The position numbers and the translations under genes were made by a program. Shown here piece after piece: positions 24,889-37,467 of a DNA stretch of 64,000 nt (positions within the stretch are counted from its first letter, which is position 1; the number at the start of each line of letters is the position of its first letter). Source of the DNA: Dimorphilus gyrociliatus. Its lineage: Eukaryota > Annelida > Polychaeta > Dinophilidae. Under the pieces are notes generated by a model, which saw only the letters and a program-made list of their open reading frames with translations, was not told where the DNA came from and made no database searches. The DNA lies in NCBI GenBank assembly GCA_904063045.1, contig CAJFCJ010000014.1, positions 2,167,643-2,231,642 of the forward strand, given 5' to 3'.

Positions 24889-27800
24889 ATGGAAGAAAAA
24901 AATATGAAGGAGGAATCGGAATTAAAACGTTCTCTTGAATACGAAAGTTTTCTTGAAGAAATTGGTGAAGTTGGAAATTATCAGATAATGATTTATATTT
25001 TAACCGGATTGATAAATATCAGTTTTGCTGCTAATACATTAGGACCAGTTTTTATGTAGGTTATCAACTGCAATAATATAATATATATATACAGTATACT
25101 GTTTAATTAGTTTTGACGTATCCTTTTAATGATTAATATAATAGTAAAAATAACATACAATAAACATTAGAGGAAGTATGGGTAATCATTAACCGTAATA
25201 CTACTTCCCAAGCTAACTATAAGGATAAGGAAAACGGTGATTAGACAAGTATTTTTGATTACAGCAAATTGTTTACGTTTATTATATCATTAATCTTTTA
25301 TTTTATAATTTAGTAAATTCGAGTAAGACCTGAAATCTCTTTATCTTTCAAAACAGCAGGCTTCCTTTAGACTTTCATAAAACTCGGAAAAAAGTCTATT
25401 CCCAGTTCAATCGTTTGCTTCTAACTTCTAAATTTTCTAGACTTATTCCCCTTAAACGAATTTTATCCTCTATTTGCAAATGCTTGCATATATACATATC
25501 AAATGTTCATTAGTTTACTTTATTACATATAAACTGTATTTATTTCCTATATAATATAATAAACTTCATTCTTGAATAAATTACAGAGCTGCTGAACCGA
25601 AACATCATTGCAAGATCGATACAAACAATTCCTTCTCTCCCAATTATATATCTATGATGAAATTGAACAATAGTACAGAATACAATTTTTGTAAAATGTA
25701 CAAAAGTAATCAGAGTTCACTTGGGCAAAGTGTTTTCGATAGTGAAATCAGTTGTACCAATGGATCGGTTTATGATAAATCAGATTTTGTTGATACAATA
25801 ATTACTGAAGTATGAGTTCAATTTCTAATAAGTTAAATAGTGTAGAATAAATTTTTTCTTATCTTTCATAAATAAATCTATAAATTATTCAACAGTGGAA
25901 TTTAATTTGTGATAAAAAATACATTCAATTAATTCTATCAACAATATACTTTCTGGGTTTGATGGTTGGTGGTTTAATTTCCGGTTACATTTCAGACTTG
26001 TAAGAATCATTTTTTTATTTTATAATTATATAATAATCAATTAATAAGACAAGATTTATATTAAATAATTCTCTTTTAAAGATATGGAAGGAAAAAGATC
26101 CTATGTGGTTCAATAGTTTTGGAGTTGATATTTTCTTCAACGTTTGCTTTATTACCAAATATATATTTAATAGTAATATGGAGATTTATTATTGGAGTTT
26201 TAACGCTATCTATGATGATAGTAGGCTTTGTCTATTGTAAGTATATTTTTAAATATAACCTCTTTTACAGTAGTATCCCACAACGTTTACTTGTACACTG
26301 TATAGCATACTTTTAGTAAATACTATATTGTATTATTAGTATTTTTTACGTAGCCTATATTAGGTTGACTTGTTATTTACTTTCCAAACAATCATGTATA
26401 TTATATATTCAAGTTCTGGAGGTTTTGGCACCAAAATGGCGAGGATTGTTGGGAACAACGGGTGGATTGTTTTGGTCATTTTCCGTACTTTTGATGGGCA
26501 TTATAGCTTATGGTGTAAGATCTTGGAAAAATTTACAATGGGCCTTAACTATTCCGCGCTTTTTATATCTTTTCTATTTGTTGGTATAAACACATAAATA
26601 ACTTATTGACATATAAATATATTATATATTTATTAATAGCTTCCTACCGGAATCACCGAGATGGTTGTTTGTTAAAAATAAACCTAGCGATGGCAATAAA
26701 ATTCTAAATTTAATGATGAAATTTAACCGTAAAAAAATTGAAAATTTTGAAATTGTCATAAAAGTAAGTTTCTCAATGATAATAATTATTTAATTATTAA
26801 AATACCTTTGTTTTTTTTTTTTAAAAAAACAAAAAATATCTTTTTTACTTTACTTTTTCTTTTGTCGATAGCACGATCCGAAAAAAACAATATTCAATAT
26901 GTTATTAGTACCAGAATTACGTAATAGATTTATTTACGTATCAATTATATGGTGAGAAAAAATTTTTTATTAATTATTTTAATAAAAATATAACAAACTT
27001 AAGTTAAGGGAAAATATATAAATAATTAATAAGTTAATTCAGGTAGAAGATAAGATTTTCTATCTAATTATAGATTTACAATTGAATTCATTTTTTTAAA
27101 AATAGACTTTTTACTTTGTCGTTTATTTTATGCTTTTAAAGGGAAAATAAGAAGTGAAGGAGTTTAGCATTAACACAGATCTAGTAAAACATGACTCACA
27201 CTGTATAATAGACTTTTACAGTAGTACAGTATTGCAGCTACCTCTAGCAGACAAAAATTATTTTCATAATAATAGATAGAGATATATTAAAGGAATATAA
27301 CTTTGAATTAAATAATAACAATATGAAACTTAAGTAATTCCTTAAATTGTTGTCTTCCTATTTGCTAAGCTCTATGTGTTCTATAAATATACTACAGTAT
27401 AAATTTATATATATGTATATATATGCATATAGAAGAATCTATAACTTTGTACTATTACTGCATTAAAAGTCACGTTTAAGAGAAAATATTAAATTTAATA
27501 ATTTACTCTCTCTTTTCTCTTTCATTGTTCTAAATTTCTTTTCGTTATGTATTATAGTTGAAAAAGGGGAAATTGAATTTAAATAATCTAGATTTAAGAG
27601 GAAAAAGATTAAAATAAATATGATTTTGGTACACTATTTAATATGAACAGTGCACTTTTAAGTAAAATATTGAAATTAAAAGGTATTATTAACTATTAAT
27701 TATCAATGATATATATAGTAATGTACTATATGTAATGGTATATTGATTTATATTTTGTTACCTTCTTTTAGGAAAATGAATGTTATTTAAAACACAATTA

Positions 27801-28395
27801 TGCTGATAATAACTTTAGGTTTGCAAATTCTGGTGTTTACTATGGTCTTTCATTGATGAGTGGCGACTTTGAACAACCAATTCATATTGCCTTCATAATA
27901 TCTGGTCTTGTAGAGATAATAGGTACTTTGGTGGCGATCCCAGTAACCCATTTTATCGGTCGTAAATACCCAATTTGCTCAGCAATGCTCCTAGGAGGAA
28001 TATTTCTTTTGATTACCGTTTTTCTGTCTGACGATACAGTCATCTTTATCTTAGCAATGATTGGAAAATTGTCAATTTCTGTTAGTTTCATAATGATTTG
28101 GCTTTATACTGGAGAACTATTTCCTACGTCGGTTAGAAATTCTGTAGTTGGAGGTGCATCTTTCTTTGGTAGATTTGGTTCGGCGTTAAGTCCAGCAGTA
28201 GCCTATTCGGTATGTTTCAATGACCTTAATAAATAAATTATTGTTTTATGACAAAAAAAAACTGTTTAGGCAAAAACGCATAAAACACCAACGATCATAG
28301 TCTTGGGGTGTATTTCTTTCTCTGCTGGTCTAGTTGCACTCCTCTTACCTGAAACAAAGAATGCTCACCTTCCAGATACAGTTGATGAAGATTAG
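24889..28395 (+). CDS. SLC22-family organic ion transporter
   Basis: Nine exons in phase: 24889-25055, 25587-25809, 25896-25999, 26082-26236, 26414-26579, 26640-26763, 26872-26951, 27819-28209, 28270-28395; 511 residues. The order is that of SLC22 carriers: an acidic cytosolic N terminus, helix 1, a large extracellular loop with several Cys and N-glycosylation sites, then helices 2-6 with the MFS motif DLYGRKK, the family signature LPESPRWL, a cytosolic loop, and helices 7-12 with GELFPTSVRNS. SLC22 members move organic cations, anions or carnitine across the plasma membrane; the substrate cannot be told here. Two introns are long (about 530 and 870 nt). The donor after helix 6 is GTTGGT, chosen because the nearer GTATAA breaks the frame. 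It follows the AprA-like gene on the same strand. Confidence 0.9.
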
Positions 28396-29584
28396 TTTTT
28401 TGGAAAGTATTCAAGTAGTTAGGATAATCTTATTTCTTTGAATTTTTTTAACTATATTTGTAAACCCTTATCATGCTATTAAAGTAGATAGTAGATGTTA
28501 CTAGTGACCGTTTTGAGCATTTAGATATTTTCATGTGAAGCACCATACATGTATAGGTTTTTTCTTAATTCTTATCTCTTTGTATCATGAAACATTTTCG
28601 CTAATTTTTAATCAAAAATATAAATAAAACCAGATCGAATTTTATGAGAAAAAAAGAAAAACAAAACAATTTTAAACTTAATGCGACAATCAGGATTTTG
28701 CAGCCGTCTCTCAAAGGATTTAAAATTTAAGATATTGCCTCTCCCTTAATATAAAGAGAAAGAAGAGAAACCACTCTTTCTCTTTAACTACTTAACCTTT
28801 AAAAAAAAGTACGTTAAAAAAAATCAATTAATCGATTTCTTTTTTTTTGTGAGAAGAAATCAGTAAAATGGAGAGAATGGATGAAAGATAAAAAGAACGA
28901 GAGACTTAGGGTGAGATGGATAGAAAATGATAATAGAAAAGAAGAATGCAATTATTTCTTTCTCAATATTTTTATTACTTAAATGTATATTTAGTTATCA
29001 AGATATCTTTACTTTTACGTTGATATTTATCAATAATACTTAAACTACTTGCTTTAAACATTTTACTATTTACTAGCGGTTTAATTATCTTCTTTATAGG
29101 TTAGAAAGTGCTAAATATTTATAAAACGTCGCTTCATTTTACGCAATTATACTGTATACATACAGTATAATATGTATGTTACAGTGATATTTTGGTTTAA
29201 GCAACATTTACCAAAATACAAATAAAACAAATAAATATAGAATAAATAATAACATACTGCACTAGAAACATTGAACTAGTGATATGTAAACTATTTAATC
29301 TTAATCAATCAATACGATATTATTGTTATAATACTGGAATATTAACTTTCCTATTTATTAACCTTTACATCTATATATCGCAGATCTTTTCAAATATATA
29401 CTTTGTTATATAAAAATGATGTTAGATTTTATAGGAATGTGAGTAAATAAAAATTTACACTAGATGGCATTGGAACTAATTCACAACGCTGTAATAAAAT
29501 ATTGATCGTGAACCGCACTAGAGTAGTCAGCTGTCTGCAAAGCATTCTACATGGTTTAAATATATAAATTGGTGCAATTTTATT
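28396..29584. other. Intergenic region
   Basis: AT-rich; a quasi-palindrome of the TATACTGTATA type near 29149-29170 and a strong CTCF-like core at 29457-29470, only about 115 nt before the next start codon. No gene is seen. Confidence 0.5.
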
Positions 29585-32572
29585 ATGGCTTTTGAGCCTA
29601 AATTGAAACCTGAGGAAAGTCCATTTAGGTTCATCGATGAAAGTGCTGTAAACAGCCGGGTTGCAAGCAGAGCCGGAAGCAGGGACTTTCTGGAAAGCGA
29701 TAATGATTTAATAGACGAAAACTGTAAAGGTTCTATCGGTAAAGGTGAAAAAGGAAGACGACATGGAAGGAATATATCGTGTAGAACAGCATTTTACGTA
29801 CTGGTGGTCCTTTTATCATCTATTATAGCAGTAAGTATGACATTTTCTAAAGCATTCTACCAAAAATTCCTAATCTAGAGTTGGCAAAGTTAAAAGCAAA
29901 AAAGTAGAAAGGCAAGAAATTAAGAATATATTAAAGATATTTGCCAATTTACTATGGCTTAAACAGCTTTAGTATAAATTATATTTCACTTCTGATACTT
30001 GTATATTGGCGTAAGGGAGAAGCTGATATACGGGAAACGCATACAGTACGTTGTTTACGGATTACTAATGTAAACAGCGTACAAATATAGTATATGTATT
30101 AAAAATGAGGAACTTTTTATTAAATACTAATATATATAAAATACGATAGAATGCACCAAGCAGAATCAATAGTGTACGATTTATGAAAAAAAGAGCGAGA
30201 CATAGGGCGAATAAGAGAGAGAGAGAGAGAGAGAGAGAAAAGAGAGACACAGAGTATATACTCTATATATAAAACAGTATACATAGTATATACTATATAT
30301 ACTTGTGTATGCGTGTCTGTAAGTGAATAAAAGAGTTAGAAAGATAGAAAAATCATTGGTTCGAGGCAGTACGTGCAGAAAATGTTTTTACTCAAATAAA
30401 ATAAGTTGAAAAAGCTGCATCTACAGTATATTACTTTTCCAATATATATTTTTTATTCATTAGGAATCTTTCTCTTTTACTATAAAATAATAATAATAAT
30501 AGTAATAATATTAATAATTAATATAAAACGTTGATAATATGGCAATGTTCACATTTTTAATATTACGAACAAGGCCTTTTAACAATCTTATTCTGGAATT
30601 CTTTAAATATATTGTACTATTGTAGGCGCTACACTTGATATTATAAAAGTTTTATCATCTTTGTTATACTTATATACGATTATTATTATATTATATATCT
30701 TTCCCTATATCCAAATATTTATTATAAGTGCTTTATAAATGAATATTTACAAGATATTCAGACATCTACAGACATACACACCAATTTATATCTATATACA
30801 CGTATATACTATATATATATCTATATATATAGTCATATTTTATGAAATATTGCATTCTTGATATATAAAGGCAATTGTTAAAAATTGTCAAATAAGTCTG
30901 AAATAAAGTGGCAATTGGATAAATAATGAGATTTTAAATCGAATACGAATTTTCCGTTTAGATCCCCTTTAAGTGTTGGTGACAGGAAAATCTATAGTCG
31001 AATAAGATCTAAATTTATGCATGAATTCCCATTTTCTTACTACCGATTTACTATGCAGTAAATATCTGATAGGTATCGGAAATTGTCTAGATATGTCAAT
31101 AGAAAAAAATCGCTTATTCCTTTCTTTCTCTTTGTCTTTTTTCATTTGAGGAGGATGGGAGAGAATTTAAGAATCATTCCCTTTTTTTTTGTTAAATCAA
31201 TCATATTTATAACTTTTACTTTTTTAAAAATAATCAATAAAATAATGTTTCTGATTATAATATTATCAGTTTTACAATCTTTACGTTTCTATAGGGTATC
31301 AATGCTGGTCTTCTGGCTCCTGCTCTCCTCGATCTCTCCGCTCAAGTCAATGCGTCAGTTTATGATACATCAAAGGTATTCATTTGGCGCGGAGGAGCAT
31401 CCATTTTGGCCAGCGTAGTATTTGGGCTATTATTGGATTGCTTACATTATCCTTTAGTGTTGGCAATAACTCTTTTAATCCAAGGAGGAAGCGTTATAGC
31501 TTCGGGATGGTGGAAGAACCTTCTAGGAATGTGTGCCCTACAGGGTTTGGCTGGTTTCTGCAATGGGGGTTTATGTACTGGTAATATAATGTTGGGTCTA
31601 CGCCTCTTCGGTAAGAAATCAAAGGAAATGATTCAAGCAGTAAACGTTGCATTTTTATTTGGTTTGGGAATAATTCCCTTTATTGTCGAGCCATTTGTTT
31701 CGCAAATATCGAATAAGTACAATCAAGAAACCAACTCAACTAAATGTCCAATAAAATATTTCAATATTTCGTCGAATACCAGTGGAATAAGCCAACCGCA
31801 GGAGTCGAGGATACCTTATGCCTTCTTCATCACTGGATTATTAACTTCGTTACTATTTATTCCTTTCTCTATTTTGTTTTGTCTAAGCGAATTTCAAATA
31901 CTGAGGAGAAAGAAAGGCGTAATTGACAAAAAACCTGGTGAAAGAAAGGATGATTCATGGAATGTTTACAAGGCCTTTAGCCTTTTCTTTATATCATGCC
32001 TATTGGCTTTAGGAGGAAGTTTCGACTATAGTTTCTCCGCTCTTTTCATGCACGTTTTGGTCAATCATCTGTGCTGGGATAAGGAATTGAGTACCATAGT
32101 ACTAGGCGTTTATCAAATGTCTAAAGTGATATTTAATTTTTTCTCCATATTCGCTGTAAGGTGCATAAAACCTTCGAAACTCGTTCTCATTGATTTCCTA
32201 ATTATGCTTCCATCCGCTGGAATATTGACTCTTGCCCTCGAAAGATGGCCGTTTATACCATGGCTTTGCTCAGTTTTGTTTGCTTTTGGTATGTCGAATC
32301 TATATTCCTCTCTAATGTCATTCGAGGATACGGGCTTACCAAAATCTGGAAAAGTTGCAGGAGTCTATAACATTGCTGTTTGTACTGGAATGATGATAAT
32401 GCCACCGATAGCAGCTCTTATCCTAGCTGATTTTGGAATGTTCATGTTCAAGCTAACGTATTTGGCCATAGTTTCATTATTTTTCGTTTTCTACCTGGCT
32501 GTGAAGATCGTTTTGTACTTTCAGAATAGAAAATATAGGCTTATACGAACTGTAAAAGACGCTAATAGTTAG
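29585..32572 (+). CDS. NaGLT1/MFSD4B-type major facilitator transporter
   Basis: Two exons, 29585-29830 and 31295-32572, phase 0; 507 residues. The intron of 1464 nt is the longest seen outside the TRAF gene and holds a GA tract at 30214-30238. The N terminus is hydrophilic (about 65 residues), then helix 1 spans the splice site (RTAFYVLVVLLSSIIA joined to GINAGLLAPALLDL). The block GLLAPALLDL followed by a conserved Asn and a Gly-rich helix, and the later QAVNVAFLFGLGIIPFIVEPF, fit the sodium-dependent glucose transporter 1 / MFSD4 group (ALHFSFALGAFLAPL in vertebrates). An N-glycosylated loop follows helix 6. Substrate by family would be sugar, but this is inference. Eleven or twelve helices can be counted. 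Single downstream coding exon of 1.28 kb. Confidence 0.75.
30214..30238. repeat. GA dinucleotide tract in intron 1
   Basis: Nearly pure GA repeat inside the 1.46 kb intron of the NaGLT1-type transporter gene. Confidence 0.8.
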
Positions 32573-32816
32573 GTCTAAATGTTTTATCCATGAAAATTAA
32601 TTGTGTTTTTGTATATAATGAAAGTGACGAGAAAGAAATTTTTCACTTAGATGTTCAATGTAAAAATATAGACCAAGAATTTTACACGAAAGATATACTG
32701 TATATAATATGCTAATATATAAAAACAACAAAGCAAAGGTAAATATATAACTTTACAGATTAATAATAAAGCTAAATAAATGAAATAATATAGACTTGTA
32801 TTGTTATGTTGTTTAT

Positions 32817-32820
<4 letters not shown>

Positions 32821-32857
<37 letters not shown>
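32821..32857. repeat. TAA trinucleotide repeat
   Basis: About twelve perfect copies of TAA downstream of the NaGLT1-type gene. Confidence 0.9.
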
Positions 32858-32858
<1 letters not shown>

Positions 32859-33204
32859 CAGTAGGTATTAGCAATAAAAAATGCAAAAGAAAAGAGGAAA
32901 GATGGCCTTTAAGTAACAGTTACTGTCTAATCTAGGTGTATAGTATTTCTTTTCATTTCTGTTAACCTATTAGAACATATATATATATATATAATTTATA
33001 TATTGTATATATAAAGATATTTGTAATTTATTCAGGTTATAAGCTTTTTTATTGGTTGGTTTTCTTTTTAATTAGAGAAATGAACCTTCTTATAATAAAA
33101 AAGAAGAAAAAGGGAAAATGTACTGAATATTACTTATCTTTTGTTTTTTTTATATAATCCTTTCTCTCATTTCAAATTGGTTATTACATTAAAAATCCTC
33201 TAAG

Positions 33205-33208
<4 letters not shown>

Positions 33209-33246
<38 letters not shown>
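33209..33246. repeat. TA dinucleotide repeat
   Basis: About nineteen TA units; can extrude as a cruciform. Confidence 0.9.
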
Positions 33247-33249
<3 letters not shown>

Positions 33250-34213
33250 CTTCTAGCAAATTTCTAGGAAAGTCCTCTATTTGTACTAACTGTTATACCT
33301 ACAAATACCCACTTCTCTTCCACACACTTATAGCTATCTCTCTCTCCCTCCTCTCATTCTCTCTCTTATGCACTCTCTCTCTCTCTCTCTCTCTCCTTTG
33401 CTCTCTTCTATCTGCCCATCTTCGTAAATCTAGTTGATAGAAAGAGAAAAAACATTGCCAGCAGTCACGTTTACTTAAAAAGAAATAATAATAATTTTTA
33501 TATTACGAAGATAACGAGAAAATTTAAGGGGAAAAAATTGACATGTTATATAGAGAATTTATTAAACATAAATACGAAATGATATATCCATTTATATCTA
33601 TATTAGATGCATTTGAAGATGAAAGAATGTAAACGAATTCATTAAATATAAGAACTGGGAATTTCTTATAAACGATATATAGGAACGAAAACTTTGGCAA
33701 AAAGACTTGGGAAAAATCAATGTCAAGAATGTTCAGGATATTATGTCTTCCAGTCGTTCGAGTAAGTGCACAGATGAGTATAAATCTAATAAGGGATACT
33801 ATAAGAAAAATAAGAAGACGAAAATTGCAAGGTGATTCAGGAAAAGAGCGAAAAGAATAGAGAGTAGGTGGAGAGCATAAGTGGGCTAAGGCTGTCGTTT
33901 TATCAAAGTACTTTCTTTCAGAAAGAAGAAAAGAGTTAAAATTAGTTGAAATAGAAGGAAAGAGAAGGAAAATGAAAAAGGAAAGGATGAAGCATTCCAT
34001 AAAGAAAGAAAAAGACATTATTTTTAGAGAATATTTTAGACTTAATCTTTTAAAGTATACTTATTTCGTTTGCATGACAAACTAAATTATCTGTTAAATG
34101 AAATAAACATAGTAAACAAGAGATAAGAAACGGATTCATCTTAATCGAACTTGCAGCTGCATCGGTTCATTTACTACTATTCTTTCGAATCATTAGCTTT
34201 TGTAGACGAAAAC

Positions 34214-35350
34214 ATGACAACCCTTTTTATTGTAACTGAATTTATCTTCATGACAATTATTGTCGTCGAAAATGGTCTTGTTCTTATAGCCTTTGTTAAG
34301 AATAAGAAATTAAGGTCAGTTCTTACACACTATTATCTCATACAATTGGCTTTGACAAATTTAGCAACTGGTGCCTTCCTAAGTGTGCATATAGCTTCTC
34401 TATGGCGTCCTGCGTGGTTTGAACCTAGAGTTGGTTGCGCAGTGAGATACCTGGTAATGGTTGTACCTTTTGCAATGAGTATGCAAACGTTGTTGGCTAT
34501 AACCTTTGACAGATTCATAGCAGTTGTTTTACCTTTCTTTTACCGAAGAAATGTTTCTAGAAAGGGTATAATCGTACTCTGTACAATTATTAACGTAGGA
34601 TCCATTCTACTATTTGGAGTATTACCAGTATCCGTATCTAAAAGTCGAGATGGTAGGGATGATTATGCAAATACTAGCAAATTGTCATAATAATATAGCT
34701 ATTATAGGAATATAAAAGTTATAACGAACTGTATTCATTTGTATGTCAAAAATTTTTATCTATATATCTATATAGTATTCTCTAGTATACGTTTTATAAC
34801 AAACTATATAAATCTATAAAACGACATTACGTAATAAATACTTTTTAAGAATAACGTCGAATATGTAAAGAATAAGGAAAGAGAGAAAGAAATATAGACA
34901 TATAGACAGTGTAAATAACAAAGGAAGAGAGCCAAGGAACCTTTTATTTGTCTGTAGTCTATGATATATTAATTTGAATTTTTCTTTCATTTTACTTAAA
35001 AAAGAATGGATAGAAAGGAAGGCCAAATAGTTATCCGATGCTGCCACCTATCGACTAACCAGGAAACTAAGTATTTTTATTATAGCAAAGAGATACCCTA
35101 GAGGATAACCGACTAAACAATAATACAAAGCTGTCAAGATTTATGTTTTTTTAATTTTCTATTAATTCTTTTATTTGGTATTTTTCTCAATTTATCCCTA
35201 TAATTCTTTCCCCCTCTCTCTCTCCCTCTCTCTGTGTCTATCTCCCTTAAGCAGAATAAATAATTAATTCATACTTCTACTTTAGATAAGATAGTTAGTT
35301 TCTTTAATATGAAATAAATAATCTGTCCAAATACTAGACCACTTTATAAG

Positions 35351-35381
<31 letters not shown>

Positions 35382-36129
35382 ACGATAAAGATGTAGATTG
35401 TCAATTATGATAAAATATTAAACTATTGTAGACATACAAGTAATCAAAGCAATAGATTTTTAATTAATATTTAGCTTCTAGAATTGATAATCATCCCAAA
35501 AATTTAAAGGTGAAAAATGTGAAATGAAAACGATTTTCTCAGAGATGTATGTTAAAGCTTTTCTACTTCCGATTTCTCTTTTATTGGTTTTATTAAAAAT
35601 ATTTTTATACATAGTCATTTTCTATACGAGTTGGCGAAGAGTTGAAAAAATGTCTAAATTTGCGGAGGATACACCAAGGTCAATATTCAATAGAGCATTA
35701 CAAAAGAGTCATATGAGAACAACAAAAATGAGTGCAGTTGTTCTTGCAGTTTTCCTTGGGTGTTGGATGCCTTTTAATATCTATTTATGGTGTGAATACT
35801 ACGGTAGGAAGAAAATAAGCCAAATAGTAATATTAATAGTTTTTCAAATACTATTATTAAATTCCGTCTTAAATCCATTAATCTATTGTTTTGGTTTGCA
35901 AATGTTCAAGAAAGAACTTAAAATAATTATCTGTTGCCGTAAATTTAGTAATGAAAATAATAACAATAATCATAATAACATTGGAAATTCTAGACCAAGT
36001 ATACCAACTTTACAAAGAGGAATTTCAAATTCTTCATTGGTTACATGGATTAATCGAATTAAACCAGAAGATATAAGATCTCGGTCGAGTCTTACAAAGA
36101 AGTCATCTTTTAAACTTAGTCCTGATTAA
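34214..36129 (+). CDS. Class A GPCR, orphan
   Basis: Two exons, 34214-34652 and 35510-36129, phase 1; 352 residues. The intron of 857 nt sits in the second extracellular loop; splicing at GAT-G|GTAGGG restores the loop Cys (EKCEM) that pairs with the Cys before helix 3 (VGCAVRY). Upstream, a TAA closes the frame at 34142, so ATG 34214 is the first start. Helix 1 has ENGLVLI, helix 2 reads LALTNLATG with Asn at the normally invariant Asp2.50, helix 3 ends in DRF, helix 6 has GCWMPF and helix 7 has NPLIY. A CysCys pair after helix 8 (IICCRKF) is a palmitoylation candidate; the tail is Asn and Ser rich. The ligand is not identifiable. A CTCF-like core (35040-35053) and a TA repeat lie in the intron. 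Confidence 0.85.
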
Positions 36130-36759
36130 AACAATACAATAATATTATGTATATATAACTTGTATATAATGTTACAGTTGTACATCATGTAGAATTAGTA
36201 TTTATACATGTTTCTTCTATTTAAGTGTTAAGATGCTAGTAAAGACACTTTTGTCCTAAACTCGTTTATTTTTTTATTTTATTTTATTTACTCTGTATAA
36301 TTGTTATCTTCTTTTATTATTCTATTTTAGAACAAGAAGAAGGAAAAGAAAAAGGAGAAGAAAAAAATTATACACTGATACGAATATTATTATTAATACA
36401 ATACAACTCATCTATAATACTTTTTTATGTAAACAGAACAGGAGAGACAGAGAAAGAGAAAGAAAGAGAAAGGAAAAGAAAGTGTAACAACGTTTTTTCA
36501 CTGGAACAAAGACAAAGAAAAATAAAAAAGTAAATAGTTGCCAATCATACATTTTCTAAGGTTTACCTGTCTTTGGTTTTTCTTTATTTTTTTAATTATT
36601 CTTTTTACCAAGTGTTTATAATAAATTATAGAAAAAGAAATAAATTCAATATACAAAAATCTTTTATTATAGATTATAAGTCATACATCTTCTCTTAGTT
36701 TAATTAACGATTTCTAACTTGTTCTCTATTTCGTTACACTAATGATAATTAGATTGTCT
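36130..36759. other. Convergent 3' flanks
   Basis: Lies between the converging ends of the GPCR and CD225 genes. AT-rich, purine-rich around 36330-36540. Nothing else is seen. Confidence 0.5.
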
Positions 36760-37467
36760 CTAGAAGGATAAACCAAAAATAACACCAAGCAATATTCCAA
36801 TGACAACCCATAAAATAATTCCGATTCCTATGCTAATTAAAGTCAGACTTCTAGCGCTTTTAGCATTTGCCTTAGCAGATGACAGATTTCCTCTTTGTAG
36901 GGCTCGTCGCGTCTGTTAAAATTATATTAAAAGTTAATTTCCTAGGATTTCTAACACGATTAAGGTATCTAATTTAAGAATCTATCGCAAAAACAGAGAA
37001 TTTATTTTCTTGCTCTCTCTTCCTTTTTTTCGTCACTGGAAAAGCAATTTCCATAGCTCTATTTAACTTTCCGTTACTAAGAGATTTCTTAATTTAAACG
37101 TAAACTACAATTTCCCCCTTTGTTGGATGATACTTTCTAGACAAATTTTCTTGTAAAACATTTCCATATTTGAACTTCCTTATTACTTAACTCTCGATGG
37201 TTGAGTCGTTAAATAGTGATTGTACTAGAATTTTGGTAGATGAATATTCATACTTATTACGTATTGTGTAAAACATTCAAGACAAACCCTAAGGGAACTG
37301 ACAAGAGCTCCAACTCCAATTGGCCAAAAGCAAAAAAAGGTGGTAAAGAGAGCCAAAGCTACACTATAATTTGGTATAGTATCTTGCGTTTCTCCATTAC
37401 ATTCTGACTCATGAAGAACGATGGTATTCTCTTCATTGATGTTTGGTATTTCAATGTTTGTCTGCAT
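36760..37467 (-). CDS. CD225 / dispanin (IFITM-superfamily) membrane protein
   Basis: Two exons, 37467-37288 and 36912-36760, phase 0; 110 residues. The N-terminal 37 residues are acidic and cytosolic. Then comes the CD225 domain: IPNYSVALALFTTFFCFWPIG, where the first (intramembrane) helix is Phe and Trp rich, followed by ALVSSLR, and across the splice site TRRALQRGNLSSAKANAKSA, a near textbook version of the basic linker and the Ala/Ser amphipathic stretch. The second helix is SLTLISIGIGIILWVVIGIL. Family members (dispanins, PRRT, IFITM) sit in plasma or endosomal membranes and affect vesicle fusion and trafficking; the vertebrate antiviral role should not be assumed here. Cys residues in VCLE-type palmitoylation positions are not retained after splicing. 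The intron is 375 nt. Confidence 0.88.

Larger units (their letters stand above)
32573..34213. other. Intergenic region rich in simple repeats
   Basis: Holds a TAA trinucleotide run (32821-32857), a TA run (33209-33246) and a CT-rich block (33335-33415), then a purine-rich stretch to about 34020. The 164-codon open frame on the minus strand there is Phe/Leu/Ile/Ser rich and is a by-product of the purine-rich strand. No gene is called. Confidence 0.5.

Noticed and set aside
33524-34018. 164-codon open frame on the minus strand
   Set aside because: Composition is Phe/Leu/Ile/Ser only, as expected opposite a purine-rich strand; no domain, and it lies in the upstream flank of a GPCR gene.
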